From Sodaliphilus sp050873765 (GTDB lineage: Bacteria; Bacteroidota; Bacteroidia; Bacteroidales; Muribaculaceae): a DNA stretch of 33,585 nt. The position numbers and the translations under genes are program-made. Location: positions 1-33,585 of the forward strand of contig JBNMJK010000024.1 of NCBI GenBank assembly GCA_050873765.1. Direction: 5' to 3'. How positions within the stretch are numbered: the first letter of the stretch is position 1; every line of letters starts with the position of its first letter. This document shows positions 8,703-16,078 of this stretch, piece by piece. A model generated the notes under the pieces. It saw only the letters and a program-made list of their open reading frames with translations. It had not been told where the DNA came from and searched no databases.

Positions 8703-8725
8703 AAGCCCATAAGCGATGGGCTTTT
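8703..8725 (+). promoter_or_regulatory. Leader hairpin with short T-run before nrdD
   Basis: AAGCCCAT (8703-8710) and ATGGGCTT (8716-8723) form a perfect 8-bp stem with a 5-nt loop, followed by TT and ATTAC. It begins within about 10 nt of the predicted transcription start. It could stabilise the 5' end or act as a weak attenuator. Confidence 0.5.
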
Positions 8726-8777
8726 ATTACGAACTGAACATCAATAAAAAAACTAATCAATACAGCATTTTTCCACT

Positions 8778-10985
8778 ATGATTCAAACCGTTCTCAAACG
8801 CGATGGCCGACAGGTTGGCTATAATGAAGAAAAGATAAAAGCCGCTATCCGCAAGGCAATGATAGCAGCAGAAGTTAACGACGACGAAGCGCTCATACAG
8901 CGCATTGCCGACCGCATTGGTATGCGCGGCAAAAGTCAGATGACCGTGGAGGACATCCAAGACATGGTGGAGAACGAGTTGATGAAAAGTCCCTACAAAC
9001 AGGTGGCGCGCACCTATATCAAGTATCGCCACGCGCGCAATGTGGCGCGCAAGGCCGGCACCGCCAATGTGTTTAAGGAAATCATCAACGCCAAGAACAA
9101 CGACATCACGCGCGAAAACGCCAACATGAACGCCGACACCCCTGCCGGCATGATGATGAAGTTTGCCAGCGAAACCACCAAGCCTTTCGTCGACGACTAT
9201 CTGCTGAGCGAAGAAGTGCGCGAGGCTGTGGCCGACAACATTCTCCATATCCACGACAAGGACTACTACCCCACCAAGAGCCTCACCTGTGTGCAACACC
9301 CACTCAACAAGGTGCTGCAAAACGGCTTCATGGCAGGGCACGGTGAAAGCCGGCCAGCCAAGCGCATCGAGACAGCCAGCGTGATTGCGTGCATATCGAT
9401 GGAAACAGCGCAGAACGAGATGCACGGCGGACAGGCCATTCCGGCATTCGACTTCTATTTGGCGCCTTTCGTGCGCAAAAGCTATATTGAGGAAGTGAAG
9501 AATGTGGAAGCCCTCACCGGCAGCGACCTCAGCAGCCTCTACAACGCTGAAATCGACGACTTCATTGAAAAGCCCCTCGATTTCCTCACTGGCGAGCAGC
9601 GTGCCTTGCAGCATGCCATCAACCGCACCGTGAGCCGCGTGCACCAGGCCATGGAGGCCTTTATCCACAATATGAACACCATTCACTCGCGTGGCGGCAA
9701 CCAGGTGGTGTTCAGCTCCATCAACTACGGCACCGACACCAGCGCAGAAGGCCGATGCATCATTCGCGAATTGCTCCGCAGCACCTACGAGGGCGTGGGC
9801 AACGGCAGCACCGCCATCTTCCCGATCCAGATCTGGAAAAAGAAGCGTGGCGTGAGCTATCTGCCCGAAGACCGCAACTACGACCTTTACCAATATGCCT
9901 GCAAGGTGACTGCCCGACGCTTCTTCCCTAACTTCGTGAACCTCGACGCCACCTTCAACCAGCATGAGCTGTGGCGTGCCGACGACCCTGAGCGCTACAA
10001 CTATGAGATTGCCACTATGGGGTGCCGCACACGTGTGTTTGAGAACAAGTTCGGCCCAAAAACGTCTATCGGACGCGGCAATCTGTCGTTCAGCACCATC
10101 AATATTGTGCGCCTGGCCATTGAATGTATGGGCGTAAAAAACAAGGAAGACCGCGAGAACCTCTTCTTTGCCAAACTCGACAAGGCACTCGAAGTGACCG
10201 CCAAACAGCTCCATGAGCGCTTCCAATTCCAAAAGACCGCTATGGCCAAGCAATTCCCACTGCTCATGGCCCAACTGTGGAACGGAGCTTCTGAGCTGAA
10301 GCCTAACGACACCATTGAGAGCGTAATCAATCAGGGCACACTCGGCATCGGATTCATCGGACTGGCGGAATGTTTGATTGCTCTGGTGGGCAAACACCAC
10401 GGCGAGAGCGAGGAGGCTCAAGAGCTCGGACTGAAAATCGTGACTTATATGCGCGACCGTGCACAGGCCTTCTCAGAGGAATATCAGCACAACTACAGTA
10501 TTCTTGCCACTCCAGCCGAGGGATTGAGCGGCAAGTTCACCAAGCGCGACCGCAAGGACTTCGGTGAGATTCCGGGCGTGACCGACAAGGCTTACTACAC
10601 CAACTCTAACCATGTGCCGGTGTACTACAAGTGCAGCCCTAAGCACAAGGCTGAGGTGGAAGCTCCTTACCACGATCTGACTCGTGGCGGCCACATTTTC
10701 TATGTGGAAATCGACGGCGATGCCACACACAATCCCGAAGCCATTGCCAATGTGGTGGACTTGATGGACAAATACAATATGGGATACTGCTCGGTGAACC
10801 ACAATCGCAACCGCTGTATGGACTGCGGCTATGAAGACGCCACCGAGAACCTGAAGGAGTGTCCTCACTGCCACAGCAAGAACCTTGACAAGTTGCAGCG
10901 CATCACGGGCTACCTCGTGGGCACAACCGACCGTTGGAACTCTGGCAAACTCGCCGAACTTAACGACCGTGTGGTACATAAATAG
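8778..10985 (+). CDS. nrdD: Anaerobic (class III) ribonucleoside-triphosphate reductase
   Basis: A 735-residue glycyl-radical enzyme that reduces ribonucleoside triphosphates to deoxynucleotides under strict anaerobiosis. An ATP-cone regulatory domain occupies about residues 1-95 (VLKRDGRQVGYNEEKIKAAI). The catalytic barrel follows, with conserved HSRGGNQVVFSSINYGTDTS around 310. Near the C-terminus four cysteines (C680, C683, C695, C698; CMDC...CPHC) form the zinc site. RITGYLVG carries the radical glycine at about G711. The enzyme needs activation by NrdG, encoded 321 bp downstream on the same strand. It has its own promoter and leader hairpin. The stop codon is the first bases of a heptanucleotide array. 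Confidence 0.98.
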   Translation: MIQTVLKRDGRQVGYNEEKIKAAIRKAMIAAEVNDDEALIQRIADRIGMRGKSQMTVEDIQDMVENELMKSPYKQVARTYIKYRHARNVARKAGTANVFKEIINAKNNDITRENANMNADTPAGMMMKFASETTKPFVDDYLLSEEVREAVADNILHIHDKDYYPTKSLTCVQHPLNKVLQNGFMAGHGESRPAKRIETASVIACISMETAQNEMHGGQAIPAFDFYLAPFVRKSYIEEVKNVEALTGSDLSSLYNAEIDDFIEKPLDFLTGEQRALQHAINRTVSRVHQAMEAFIHNMNTIHSRGGNQVVFSSINYGTDTSAEGRCIIRELLRSTYEGVGNGSTAIFPIQIWKKKRGVSYLPEDRNYDLYQYACKVTARRFFPNFVNLDATFNQHELWRADDPERYNYEIATMGCRTRVFENKFGPKTSIGRGNLSFSTINIVRLAIECMGVKNKEDRENLFFAKLDKALEVTAKQLHERFQFQKTAMAKQFPLLMAQLWNGASELKPNDTIESVINQGTLGIGFIGLAECLIALVGKHHGESEEAQELGLKIVTYMRDRAQAFSEEYQHNYSILATPAEGLSGKFTKRDRKDFGEIPGVTDKAYYTNSNHVPVYYKCSPKHKAEVEAPYHDLTRGGHIFYVEIDGDATHNPEAIANVVDLMDKYNMGYCSVNHNRNRCMDCGYEDATENLKECPHCHSKNLDKLQRITGYLVGTTDRWNSGKLAELNDRVVHK

Positions 10986-11088
10986 AAATTAGACGTTAGA
11001 AATTAGAAGTTAGAAGTTAGAGATTAGAGATTAGAAATTAGAGATTAGAGATTAGAGATTAGAAATTAGAGATTAGAGATTAGAGATT
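10984..11088. repeat. Heptanucleotide tandem array (AGARRTT)n
   Basis: Fifteen consecutive 7-nt units, mostly AGAGATT with AGAAATT, AGAAGTT and one AGACGTT, run without interruption. The first unit begins inside the nrdD TAG stop. Variation is concentrated at the nrdD end while the distal units are near-identical, as expected when an array grows by slippage at one side. It lies in the nrdD-nrdG gap and would alter that spacing when it changes length. Confidence 0.9.
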
Positions 11089-11102
11089 AGAGGGGGACTA
11101 TA

Positions 11103-11126
11103 GGGACGCGTCATGCCGCGTCCGCC
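11103..11126. repeat. Solo REP-like palindromic element upstream of nrdG
   Basis: GGACGCG (11104-11110) and CGCGTCC (11117-11123) form a 7-bp stem with a 6-nt loop, followed by GCC. The sequence matches the arms of the inverted repeat at 11856-11972 (GGAACGCG...GCATCCGCC). The rest of this gap (11127-11306) shows only a duplicated TGCGGTGCCG and no gene. Confidence 0.6.
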
Positions 11127-11306
11127 TCACAAAAAGCATACCCTGGCTGAAGCGCCAACACTATAGCCTTGCATACCAACGGTTTCTGCGGTGCCGACGG
11201 TAAAACATGCGGTGCCGCAGCAAAAAAAAACGCTGGCAGCTTTCCGCCCCTCTCCTCGAAATCTATCATAAATAGAGCTTTAATTTCAAATTTTATTGAC
11301 ACATAA

Positions 11307-11807
11307 ATGAGATTCCTAAAGATAGTCCCGGGAACATCGGTTGATGGACCGGGACTTCGTACATCGGTTTATTTTGCAGGGTGCTCGCACCATTGCCCAG
11401 GCTGCCATAATGAGCAGTCGTGGGATTTTAGCGGTGGCGAGGAAATCACCCCGGAGGCACTTTTGGAGGAGGTGCTGAAAAATGATGAGCACGTCACGCT
11501 GTCGGGCGGTGATCCGCTGCAGCAGCCTTTCAACGAGCTGCTCCGCCTGCTAAAGGGATTGAAGGCGCATGGGCTGAATGTGTGGTGCTTCACGGGCTAC
11601 ACTTTTGAGCAACTGCTCGAAAGCCCACAAAAAAGAGCCTTGCTTGACTACATCGACGTGCTGGTTGACAGCCCGTTTATACTGGCACAGCGCGACACCA
11701 CGCTGCGCTTCCGCGGCAGTGGCAATCAGCGCATACTCAACGTGAAGCAATCGCTCGCGGCAGGAGCGCCTGTGCTCACGCCTTATCAAGAAAGCCCCAT
11801 ACTGTAA
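11307..11807 (+). CDS. nrdG: Anaerobic ribonucleotide reductase activase (radical SAM)
   Basis: A 166-residue radical-SAM enzyme. It uses a 4Fe-4S cluster and S-adenosylmethionine to install the glycyl radical on NrdD. The cluster motif is C26-SHH-C30-PG-C33 (CX3CX2C) in the typical N-terminal GPGLRTSVYFAGCSHHCPGC context. A glycine-rich SAM-binding segment TLSGGDPLQQP follows at about 65-75. Length is normal for NrdG. The ATG at 11307 is preceded by AT-rich DNA without a Shine-Dalgarno site, as usual in Bacteroidetes. It is in the same orientation as nrdD, and the pair functions as one system. Whether one transcript crosses the repeat-filled gap cannot be told from sequence. Confidence 0.96.
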   Translation: MRFLKIVPGTSVDGPGLRTSVYFAGCSHHCPGCHNEQSWDFSGGEEITPEALLEEVLKNDEHVTLSGGDPLQQPFNELLRLLKGLKAHGLNVWCFTGYTFEQLLESPQKRALLDYIDVLVDSPFILAQRDTTLRFRGSGNQRILNVKQSLAAGAPVLTPYQESPIL

Positions 11808-11855
11808 TCCGGATTTCTCACATCTAACAGGAAATCCACAAAAAAATAGTAACAA

Positions 11856-11972
11856 ACAGTAGGAACGCGATATTTCGCATCCGCCTATGCGTTCAGATTA
11901 TTAAACAGCCTCTAAATCTATACGGCTTCTAAACATCTGATGGGCGGATGCGAAATATCGCGTTCCCACTGT
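11856..11972. repeat. Inverted repeat with 30-bp arms, MITE/REP-like
   Basis: The arms 11856-11885 and 11943-11972 are reverse complements with one mismatch and enclose a 57-nt AT-rich core. Each arm is also an imperfect small palindrome and is related to the solo element at 11103-11126. It sits between the convergent nrdG and gamma-carbonic anhydrase genes. There is no open frame and no recognisable transposase. It may act as a bidirectional transcription barrier; a run of seven A at 11840-11846 gives T on the minus strand shortly after the hairpin. Confidence 0.75.
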
Positions 11973-12028
11973 AATTATAGGTGATTTCCTATTTCTGTCT
12001 ATGTGCTTTTTTCACCTTGCAAAGAATC

Positions 12029-12544
12029 CTAATCCTCATACCAGGTGGAATACATCAGATAGTTTTTGGCTATCTTCACATTGATTTCCTTGGCTTGCGC
12101 CGGATCCACCATCTTCTTGAATTTTGCGGGGCTGCCTGCCCACAATTCATGAGGACCGATTTTAGTGCCGCCCAGCACCACACTGCCAGCCGCCACAATA
12201 GCGCCCTCGCCCACTTCGGCATGGTCAAGAATCACGCTGCCCATTCCTATGAGCGCCATATCGTGGATAGTGGCACCATGCACCACCACATTGTGGCCTA
12301 TCGACACATCGTTGCCGATAGTGGTGACCGATTTCTCATAGAGGGTGTGAATCACAGAATTGTCCTGAATGTTCACACGGTCGCCAATCTTGATCGTGTT
12401 CACGTCGCCACGCAGCACAGCGCCAAACCAGATGCTGCACTCATCGCCCATAGTCACATCGCCCACGAGCACGGCGTTGTCGGCAAGGAAGCAGCCCTTG
12501 CCCATTTTAGGCTCATAGCCTCTAACTTTTCTAATAATAGCCAT
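12029..12544 (-). CDS. Gamma-carbonic anhydrase family protein
   Basis: A 171-residue left-handed beta-helix protein built from hexapeptide repeats (for example VGDVTMGDECSIWFG). The three metal histidines of the gamma-class family are present: H66 (SVIHT), H84 and H89 (IGHNVVVH). The RGDV stretch is also conserved. Family members are trimers with the metal site at subunit interfaces; some hydrate CO2 and others (YrdA/PaaY-like) have no proven activity, so function is given only at family level. It lies 25 nt downstream of the Xaa-Pro aminopeptidase gene and is probably co-transcribed with it. Confidence 0.92.
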   Translation of the reverse strand: MAIIRKVRGYEPKMGKGCFLADNAVLVGDVTMGDECSIWFGAVLRGDVNTIKIGDRVNIQDNSVIHTLYEKSVTTIGNDVSIGHNVVVHGATIHDMALIGMGSVILDHAEVGEGAIVAAGSVVLGGTKIGPHELWAGSPAKFKKMVDPAQAKEINVKIAKNYLMYSTWYED

Positions 12545-12569
12545 AAGTATAGATATATTATTTTCTTAA

Positions 12570-14354
12570 TTATAACGATTTACATTTCTGTTTCAGCCAC
12601 AGCGCCTCATCATCATTGAGCAGCGGGCACAGCCGATCGCACACCATGGCATGGTAGCGGTTGATCTGCTCCACCTCCTCACGGTTAAGCATATCCACGT
12701 CGATTAGGGTGGTATCGTAGGGGAAAAGGGTGAGGGTTTCAAACTTGTAATATTCACTCCACTCCTCGCTGGAGCAGGCAGGCACGCAAAGAAGCAGATT
12801 TTCGGTGCGAATGCCATATTCACCCGTCTTATAGATGCCCGGCTCATTGCTCGTGACCATACCCAGCTGGAGGGCGGTGTCGTTGATCTGCATACGAATG
12901 CTCTGCGGCCCCTCATGGCAACACAGGAATTGCCCCACCCCGTGGCCAGTGCCATGAAGATAGGTCATACCCTCCTGCCACAGCGGTCCGCGCGCCAGCA
13001 CATCAAGCTGCACGCCGGTAGTGCCTTTGGGAAACACCGCGCGGCTCAATGCCAAATGCCCTTTGAGCACCAGCGTGAAGTCGTGCATTTGCGCCTCAGT
13101 GGGGTGGCCAAGACAAATGGTGCGGGTCACATCGGTGGTGCCCTCCACATATTGGCCGCCAGTGTCGATGAGCAGCAACCCATCGGCACCGAGCGTGTAG
13201 GCCGACTCATCGGTAGCCTCATAGTGCACGATGGCGCCATGATCCTTGTAGCCGGCAATCATGTGGAAACTGTCGCCACGGTTCGACTCAAACTTGGCGC
13301 GCTCCTGCTGCAAGCGGCGGTCCACATCCATTTCCGTGATGCCACTGCCCACATTCTGCTCCAGCCACATCATCATGCGCACCATAGCCACGCCATCATG
13401 CAGCATAGCTTTGCGGAAGCCTTCCACCTGCCGCTCATTTTTCACGCCCTTAAGCGCTATGATGGGCGACGGGCCATACGTCTTGTTGCAAATCATCGCC
13501 TGCCCGAGAGCGTCGCTCACCTGTTTGGGGTCCACCATCACCGTGGCAGAGCTGCTAATCTTGCCGAGGAATTTCTCCACGTCGTCGTAGTGCTTCACCT
13601 TCACATCATATTTCTTCAAATGCGCTTTCACTTCGGCGGTCAGCTTGTCGGCATCTATAAAAAGCACACGCTCGTCAAAACTGACATAGGCGAAAGCGAT
13701 CACCACAGGGGTGTAGGCCACATCACTGCCACGAAGATTAAACAGCCAGGCTATCTCATCGAGCGCTGTGACCAGCAGGCCGTCGGCATCGGCGGCATCT
13801 ACTGCATCGAGCACGCGCGCAATCTTGCTGTCAACCGTCTCGCCTGCGATGGCCTCATCGTGAACGAAAACCTCACCCATTGGCCGCGAAGGGCGACCCG
13901 GCCAAACAGCTTCGGCGGCGCGGAAATCCGGTGCAAACATAAAGCCGTTTTGAGCGCAAAACATTTCAATGCGGTTGGCCTCAACAAGCGAGAACAGACG
14001 GCCATCAACCCCGATCACCGCATTCTCGCTAAGCACTTCACCAAGCCACTGGAGTGCGGTGGGTTCATCGGGGAGTTCCTTGCGGAGAGTGAAGCCAGAG
14101 CCTTCAAGCTGTTCCTCAGCCTGGAGGAAATAGCGCGAGTCGGTCCACAGGCCAGCATCGTGGAGAGTGACCACGGCCGTGCCATTGCTTCCGGTGAAGC
14201 CAGTGATATAGTCGCGAAACTTCCAGTGTTCAGCCGGGTATTCACTTTGATGAGAGTCGGTGCCAGGGATAATCACGGCATCGATGTGCTTGCTGCGCAT
14301 CAGTTCACGGAGCGCCTCAAGCCGAGTATTAGAGTATGTATTCATATCGGTCAT
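12570..14354 (-). CDS. Xaa-Pro aminopeptidase (M24B family)
   Basis: A 594-residue cytoplasmic metallopeptidase of the longer APP1-like (XPNPEP1-type) architecture. It has two N-terminal creatinase-like domains (about 10-140 and 150-310) and a C-terminal pita-bread domain. It removes N-terminal residues that precede proline. All dinuclear metal ligands are visible: Asp in LLLIDTGGQY (about 395), Asp in TTDVTRT (about 406), His in GTGHGVG (about 469), Glu in SNEPGIY (about 503) and Glu in IRTENLL (about 517). A second Met (MNTYSN) three codons in is an alternative start. A TATCTTTG -7 element at 14397-14390 lies about 36 nt upstream. It is the first gene of a pair with the gamma-carbonic anhydrase family gene. 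Confidence 0.96.
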   Translation of the reverse strand: MTDMNTYSNTRLEALRELMRSKHIDAVIIPGTDSHQSEYPAEHWKFRDYITGFTGSNGTAVVTLHDAGLWTDSRYFLQAEEQLEGSGFTLRKELPDEPTALQWLGEVLSENAVIGVDGRLFSLVEANRIEMFCAQNGFMFAPDFRAAEAVWPGRPSRPMGEVFVHDEAIAGETVDSKIARVLDAVDAADADGLLVTALDEIAWLFNLRGSDVAYTPVVIAFAYVSFDERVLFIDADKLTAEVKAHLKKYDVKVKHYDDVEKFLGKISSSATVMVDPKQVSDALGQAMICNKTYGPSPIIALKGVKNERQVEGFRKAMLHDGVAMVRMMMWLEQNVGSGITEMDVDRRLQQERAKFESNRGDSFHMIAGYKDHGAIVHYEATDESAYTLGADGLLLIDTGGQYVEGTTDVTRTICLGHPTEAQMHDFTLVLKGHLALSRAVFPKGTTGVQLDVLARGPLWQEGMTYLHGTGHGVGQFLCCHEGPQSIRMQINDTALQLGMVTSNEPGIYKTGEYGIRTENLLLCVPACSSEEWSEYYKFETLTLFPYDTTLIDVDMLNREEVEQINRYHAMVCDRLCPLLNDDEALWLKQKCKSL

Positions 14355-14389
14355 ACGAAGTTTTAAAATCTTCCTTGTTTAGCAACACA

Positions 14390-14421
14390 CAAAGATAGCG
14401 ATTTTCCCCCGAATAACCACA
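14390..14421 (-). promoter_or_regulatory. Probable promoter of the aminopeptidase gene
   Basis: On the minus strand TATCTTTG (14397-14390) matches the -7 consensus. The -33 region (TGTG at 14421-14418, 20 nt away) is weak. Confidence 0.5.
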
Positions 14422-14466
14422 ACACCACCCCAACCTATCCGCCCCCATCTCTCCGCTCAATTTTTG

Positions 14467-15807
14467 TCACAGCAGAGAAGTCATACATACAGGCACAAAA
14501 ATATTCTTTGTTCCCTCCTCCTCATGATAGTCTTTCGTGGTGATAATGTAGGAATGGCCGATGCGCTCTTTAAATTTCTCATTAAAATTATCAATTGAGG
14601 CATGCGACCTTGTTCCCGACGACTTCACCTCTATCGGACAGATTTTAGTGCCGCGAGAGATGAGGAAATCTATCTCGTAATTGTGCTTCTCATCCTTCTT
14701 CCACGTGTAGTAAAACAGTTTGTTGCCCGCCGCCACAAGCATCTGAGCCACCAAATTCTCATACACATATCCCAAATTGGCCGAAAGTTTATCGTTTAAA
14801 AGTTTGTTATAGATCTCATTTTCGGTGTAGTCCTTATCCCAAAACGCCAATGTAATAAAAAGGCCTGTATCGGCTAAAAACAGCTTATACCTGTCTAAAT
14901 CTTGCGTTAGTCCCATACCCACACATGGGTCATCGGCCCGATACACCATATTCACCGTCTTACTGTCTTCCATCACCTTGATTAATTCAGTAAGTTTTTC
15001 CTTACTGGCATCTCCCACCACAGTGGCAGGAACATACCTCGACACATTCCGGTATAGCTGCCCTGGTATCGACCTGAACAGCTTAGAAATCCTGCCAGAG
15101 ACATCTATTTTCTGAAAATCGTCGTCGTAGAGTTGAATAATCTTTCGCTTGGTCTTGTCCACTTGCTGCAAATTATTAGTTTGCAAATAGGTGACCACAG
15201 CCTGTGGCATTCCGCCCACAAGCATATACAGCCTCAAATCCCGCATTGCGGTGCGCAAAGAGTTGGCGAGAGGTTTGCGTTTTTCCAAAAAGGTTTTCAG
15301 CAAAGGAAGGGTCACCTCATCGCCAAGAGCCCATCGAAATTCCTCATAATCCATTGGATACATCTGAAGGCGATCTTCCTCACTTGGAATCGTAATGTTC
15401 TCCGTATTTTTCTTGATGGAAATTAACGACCCAGTCTCAATGTAGTCATATCTGCCATCAGCCACCAAATACTTGATTGCTTGGCGGGCAAGAGGATAAC
15501 TCTGCACCTCGTCGAACACAATCACCGACTCGCGCCTAAACAACTGCACATGATAAGTGGCCTGTAAATTAAGAAACAGCATATCTAAGTCGGTCAAATC
15601 CTCAAACAGGGCTTTTGTTTCTGCCGACGACCTGTTAAAATCTATCAATATGTAGGATTTATACTGACTTCGTGCGAATTCCTCTACAACCGTAGATTTC
15701 CCAACACGCCGAGCGCCTTCAATCAAAAGTGCGGTTTTGCCATCTGACTCTGCTTTCCATTGAAGCATTTTCTTGAAAATTTTCCGCTTAAACACAAATT
15801 CTTCCAT
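14467..15807 (-). CDS. AAA-family ATPase with DUF4143 domain
   Basis: A 446-residue protein of the large AAA_14/DUF4143 family. Walker A is GARRVGKST (31-39) and Walker B is VIVFDE (95-100). YIETGSLIS at about 120-130 resembles the sensor strand. The C-terminal DUF4143 region ends with YEIDFLI...CPIEVKS (about 388-412), which looks like a PD-(D/E)XK nuclease-type core. The family is abundant, multicopy and often mobile or variable in Bacteroidetes, with unknown biological role; links to defence or toxin-like activity have been suggested but not settled. It has its own promoter immediately upstream, abutting a 33-bp tandem repeat. It appears intact and monocistronic. Confidence 0.92.
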   Translation of the reverse strand: MEEFVFKRKIFKKMLQWKAESDGKTALLIEGARRVGKSTVVEEFARSQYKSYILIDFNRSSAETKALFEDLTDLDMLFLNLQATYHVQLFRRESVIVFDEVQSYPLARQAIKYLVADGRYDYIETGSLISIKKNTENITIPSEEDRLQMYPMDYEEFRWALGDEVTLPLLKTFLEKRKPLANSLRTAMRDLRLYMLVGGMPQAVVTYLQTNNLQQVDKTKRKIIQLYDDDFQKIDVSGRISKLFRSIPGQLYRNVSRYVPATVVGDASKEKLTELIKVMEDSKTVNMVYRADDPCVGMGLTQDLDRYKLFLADTGLFITLAFWDKDYTENEIYNKLLNDKLSANLGYVYENLVAQMLVAAGNKLFYYTWKKDEKHNYEIDFLISRGTKICPIEVKSSGTRSHASIDNFNEKFKERIGHSYIITTKDYHEEEGTKNIFVPVCMTSLL

Positions 15808-15827
15808 AAACAGCTGATTTTATGGCA

Positions 15828-15859
15828 CAAAAATACACAATTTTCGGTTTCCCCGCAAT
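15828..15859 (-). promoter_or_regulatory. Promoter of the AAA/DUF4143 ATPase gene
   Basis: On the minus strand: ATTG (15859-15856), a 20-nt spacer, TATTTTTG (15835-15828). The predicted start near 15821 leaves only about 14 nt before the ATG. The -33 element lies inside the degenerate edge of the 33-bp repeat array. Confidence 0.6.
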
Positions 15860-15990
15860 AGAGAACAGTGTTTTAACCGATTTCCCCGATGTTTCGGTTG
15901 GTGTTTTAACCAGTTTCCCCGATGTTTTGAGGAGCGTTTTATCCGATTTCCCCGATGTTTTGAGGAGCGTTTTATCCGGTTTCCCCGAAA
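15841..15990. repeat. 33-bp tandem repeat upstream of the ATPase gene
   Basis: Units start at 15868, 15901 and 15934, with a partial unit at 15967 and a degenerate one ending at 15867. The consensus core is GTTTTAWCCGATTTCCCCGA, then TGTTTTGAGGAGC. Unit length is a multiple of three, so both strands read as an 11-residue periodic peptide (KTLLKTSGKSD on the minus strand) without stops. It lies between the terminator of the GLUG gene and the ATPase promoter. Confidence 0.85.
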
Positions 15991-16030
15991 AAATATGGGC
16001 GGCCTCTGGATTTGTGAGGTCGCCCATATT
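15988..16030 (-). terminator. Strong intrinsic terminator after the GLUG-repeat gene
   Basis: AATATGGGCG (15992-16001) and CGCCCATATT (16021-16030) are perfect arms, extended inward by CCTC/GAGG across one mismatch, with a ~9-nt loop. On the minus strand TTTTTT follows directly. It lies about 50 nt past the stop at 16079. Confidence 0.88.
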
Positions 16031-16078
16031 GGGGGTTATGAGAAAAACATCAAGTGATGCTTTCTGCTGCAATAAATG

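Noticed and set aside
8757..10421. A 554-codon open frame antisense to nrdD
   Set aside because: It is a mirror of nrdD's codon bias, lacks any recognisable domain and its sense partner is unmistakable.
10984..11088. CRISPR or iteron-type origin
   Set aside because: Seven-nt contiguous units without spacers, no replication gene and no DnaA boxes; a simple tandem repeat explains it.
12915..14366. A 483-codon open frame antisense to the Xaa-Pro aminopeptidase
   Set aside because: His-rich, low-complexity product typical of an antisense shadow; the sense gene has all catalytic ligands.
15868..15999. CRISPR array
   Set aside because: The 33-bp units are directly contiguous without unique spacers and no cas genes are nearby.
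15788..16072. A 94-codon minus-strand frame with 11-residue repeats as a real gene
   Set aside because: It starts only from TTG, runs through a strong terminator hairpin and upstream of the ATPase promoter. Kept as a repeat observation rather than a CDS.
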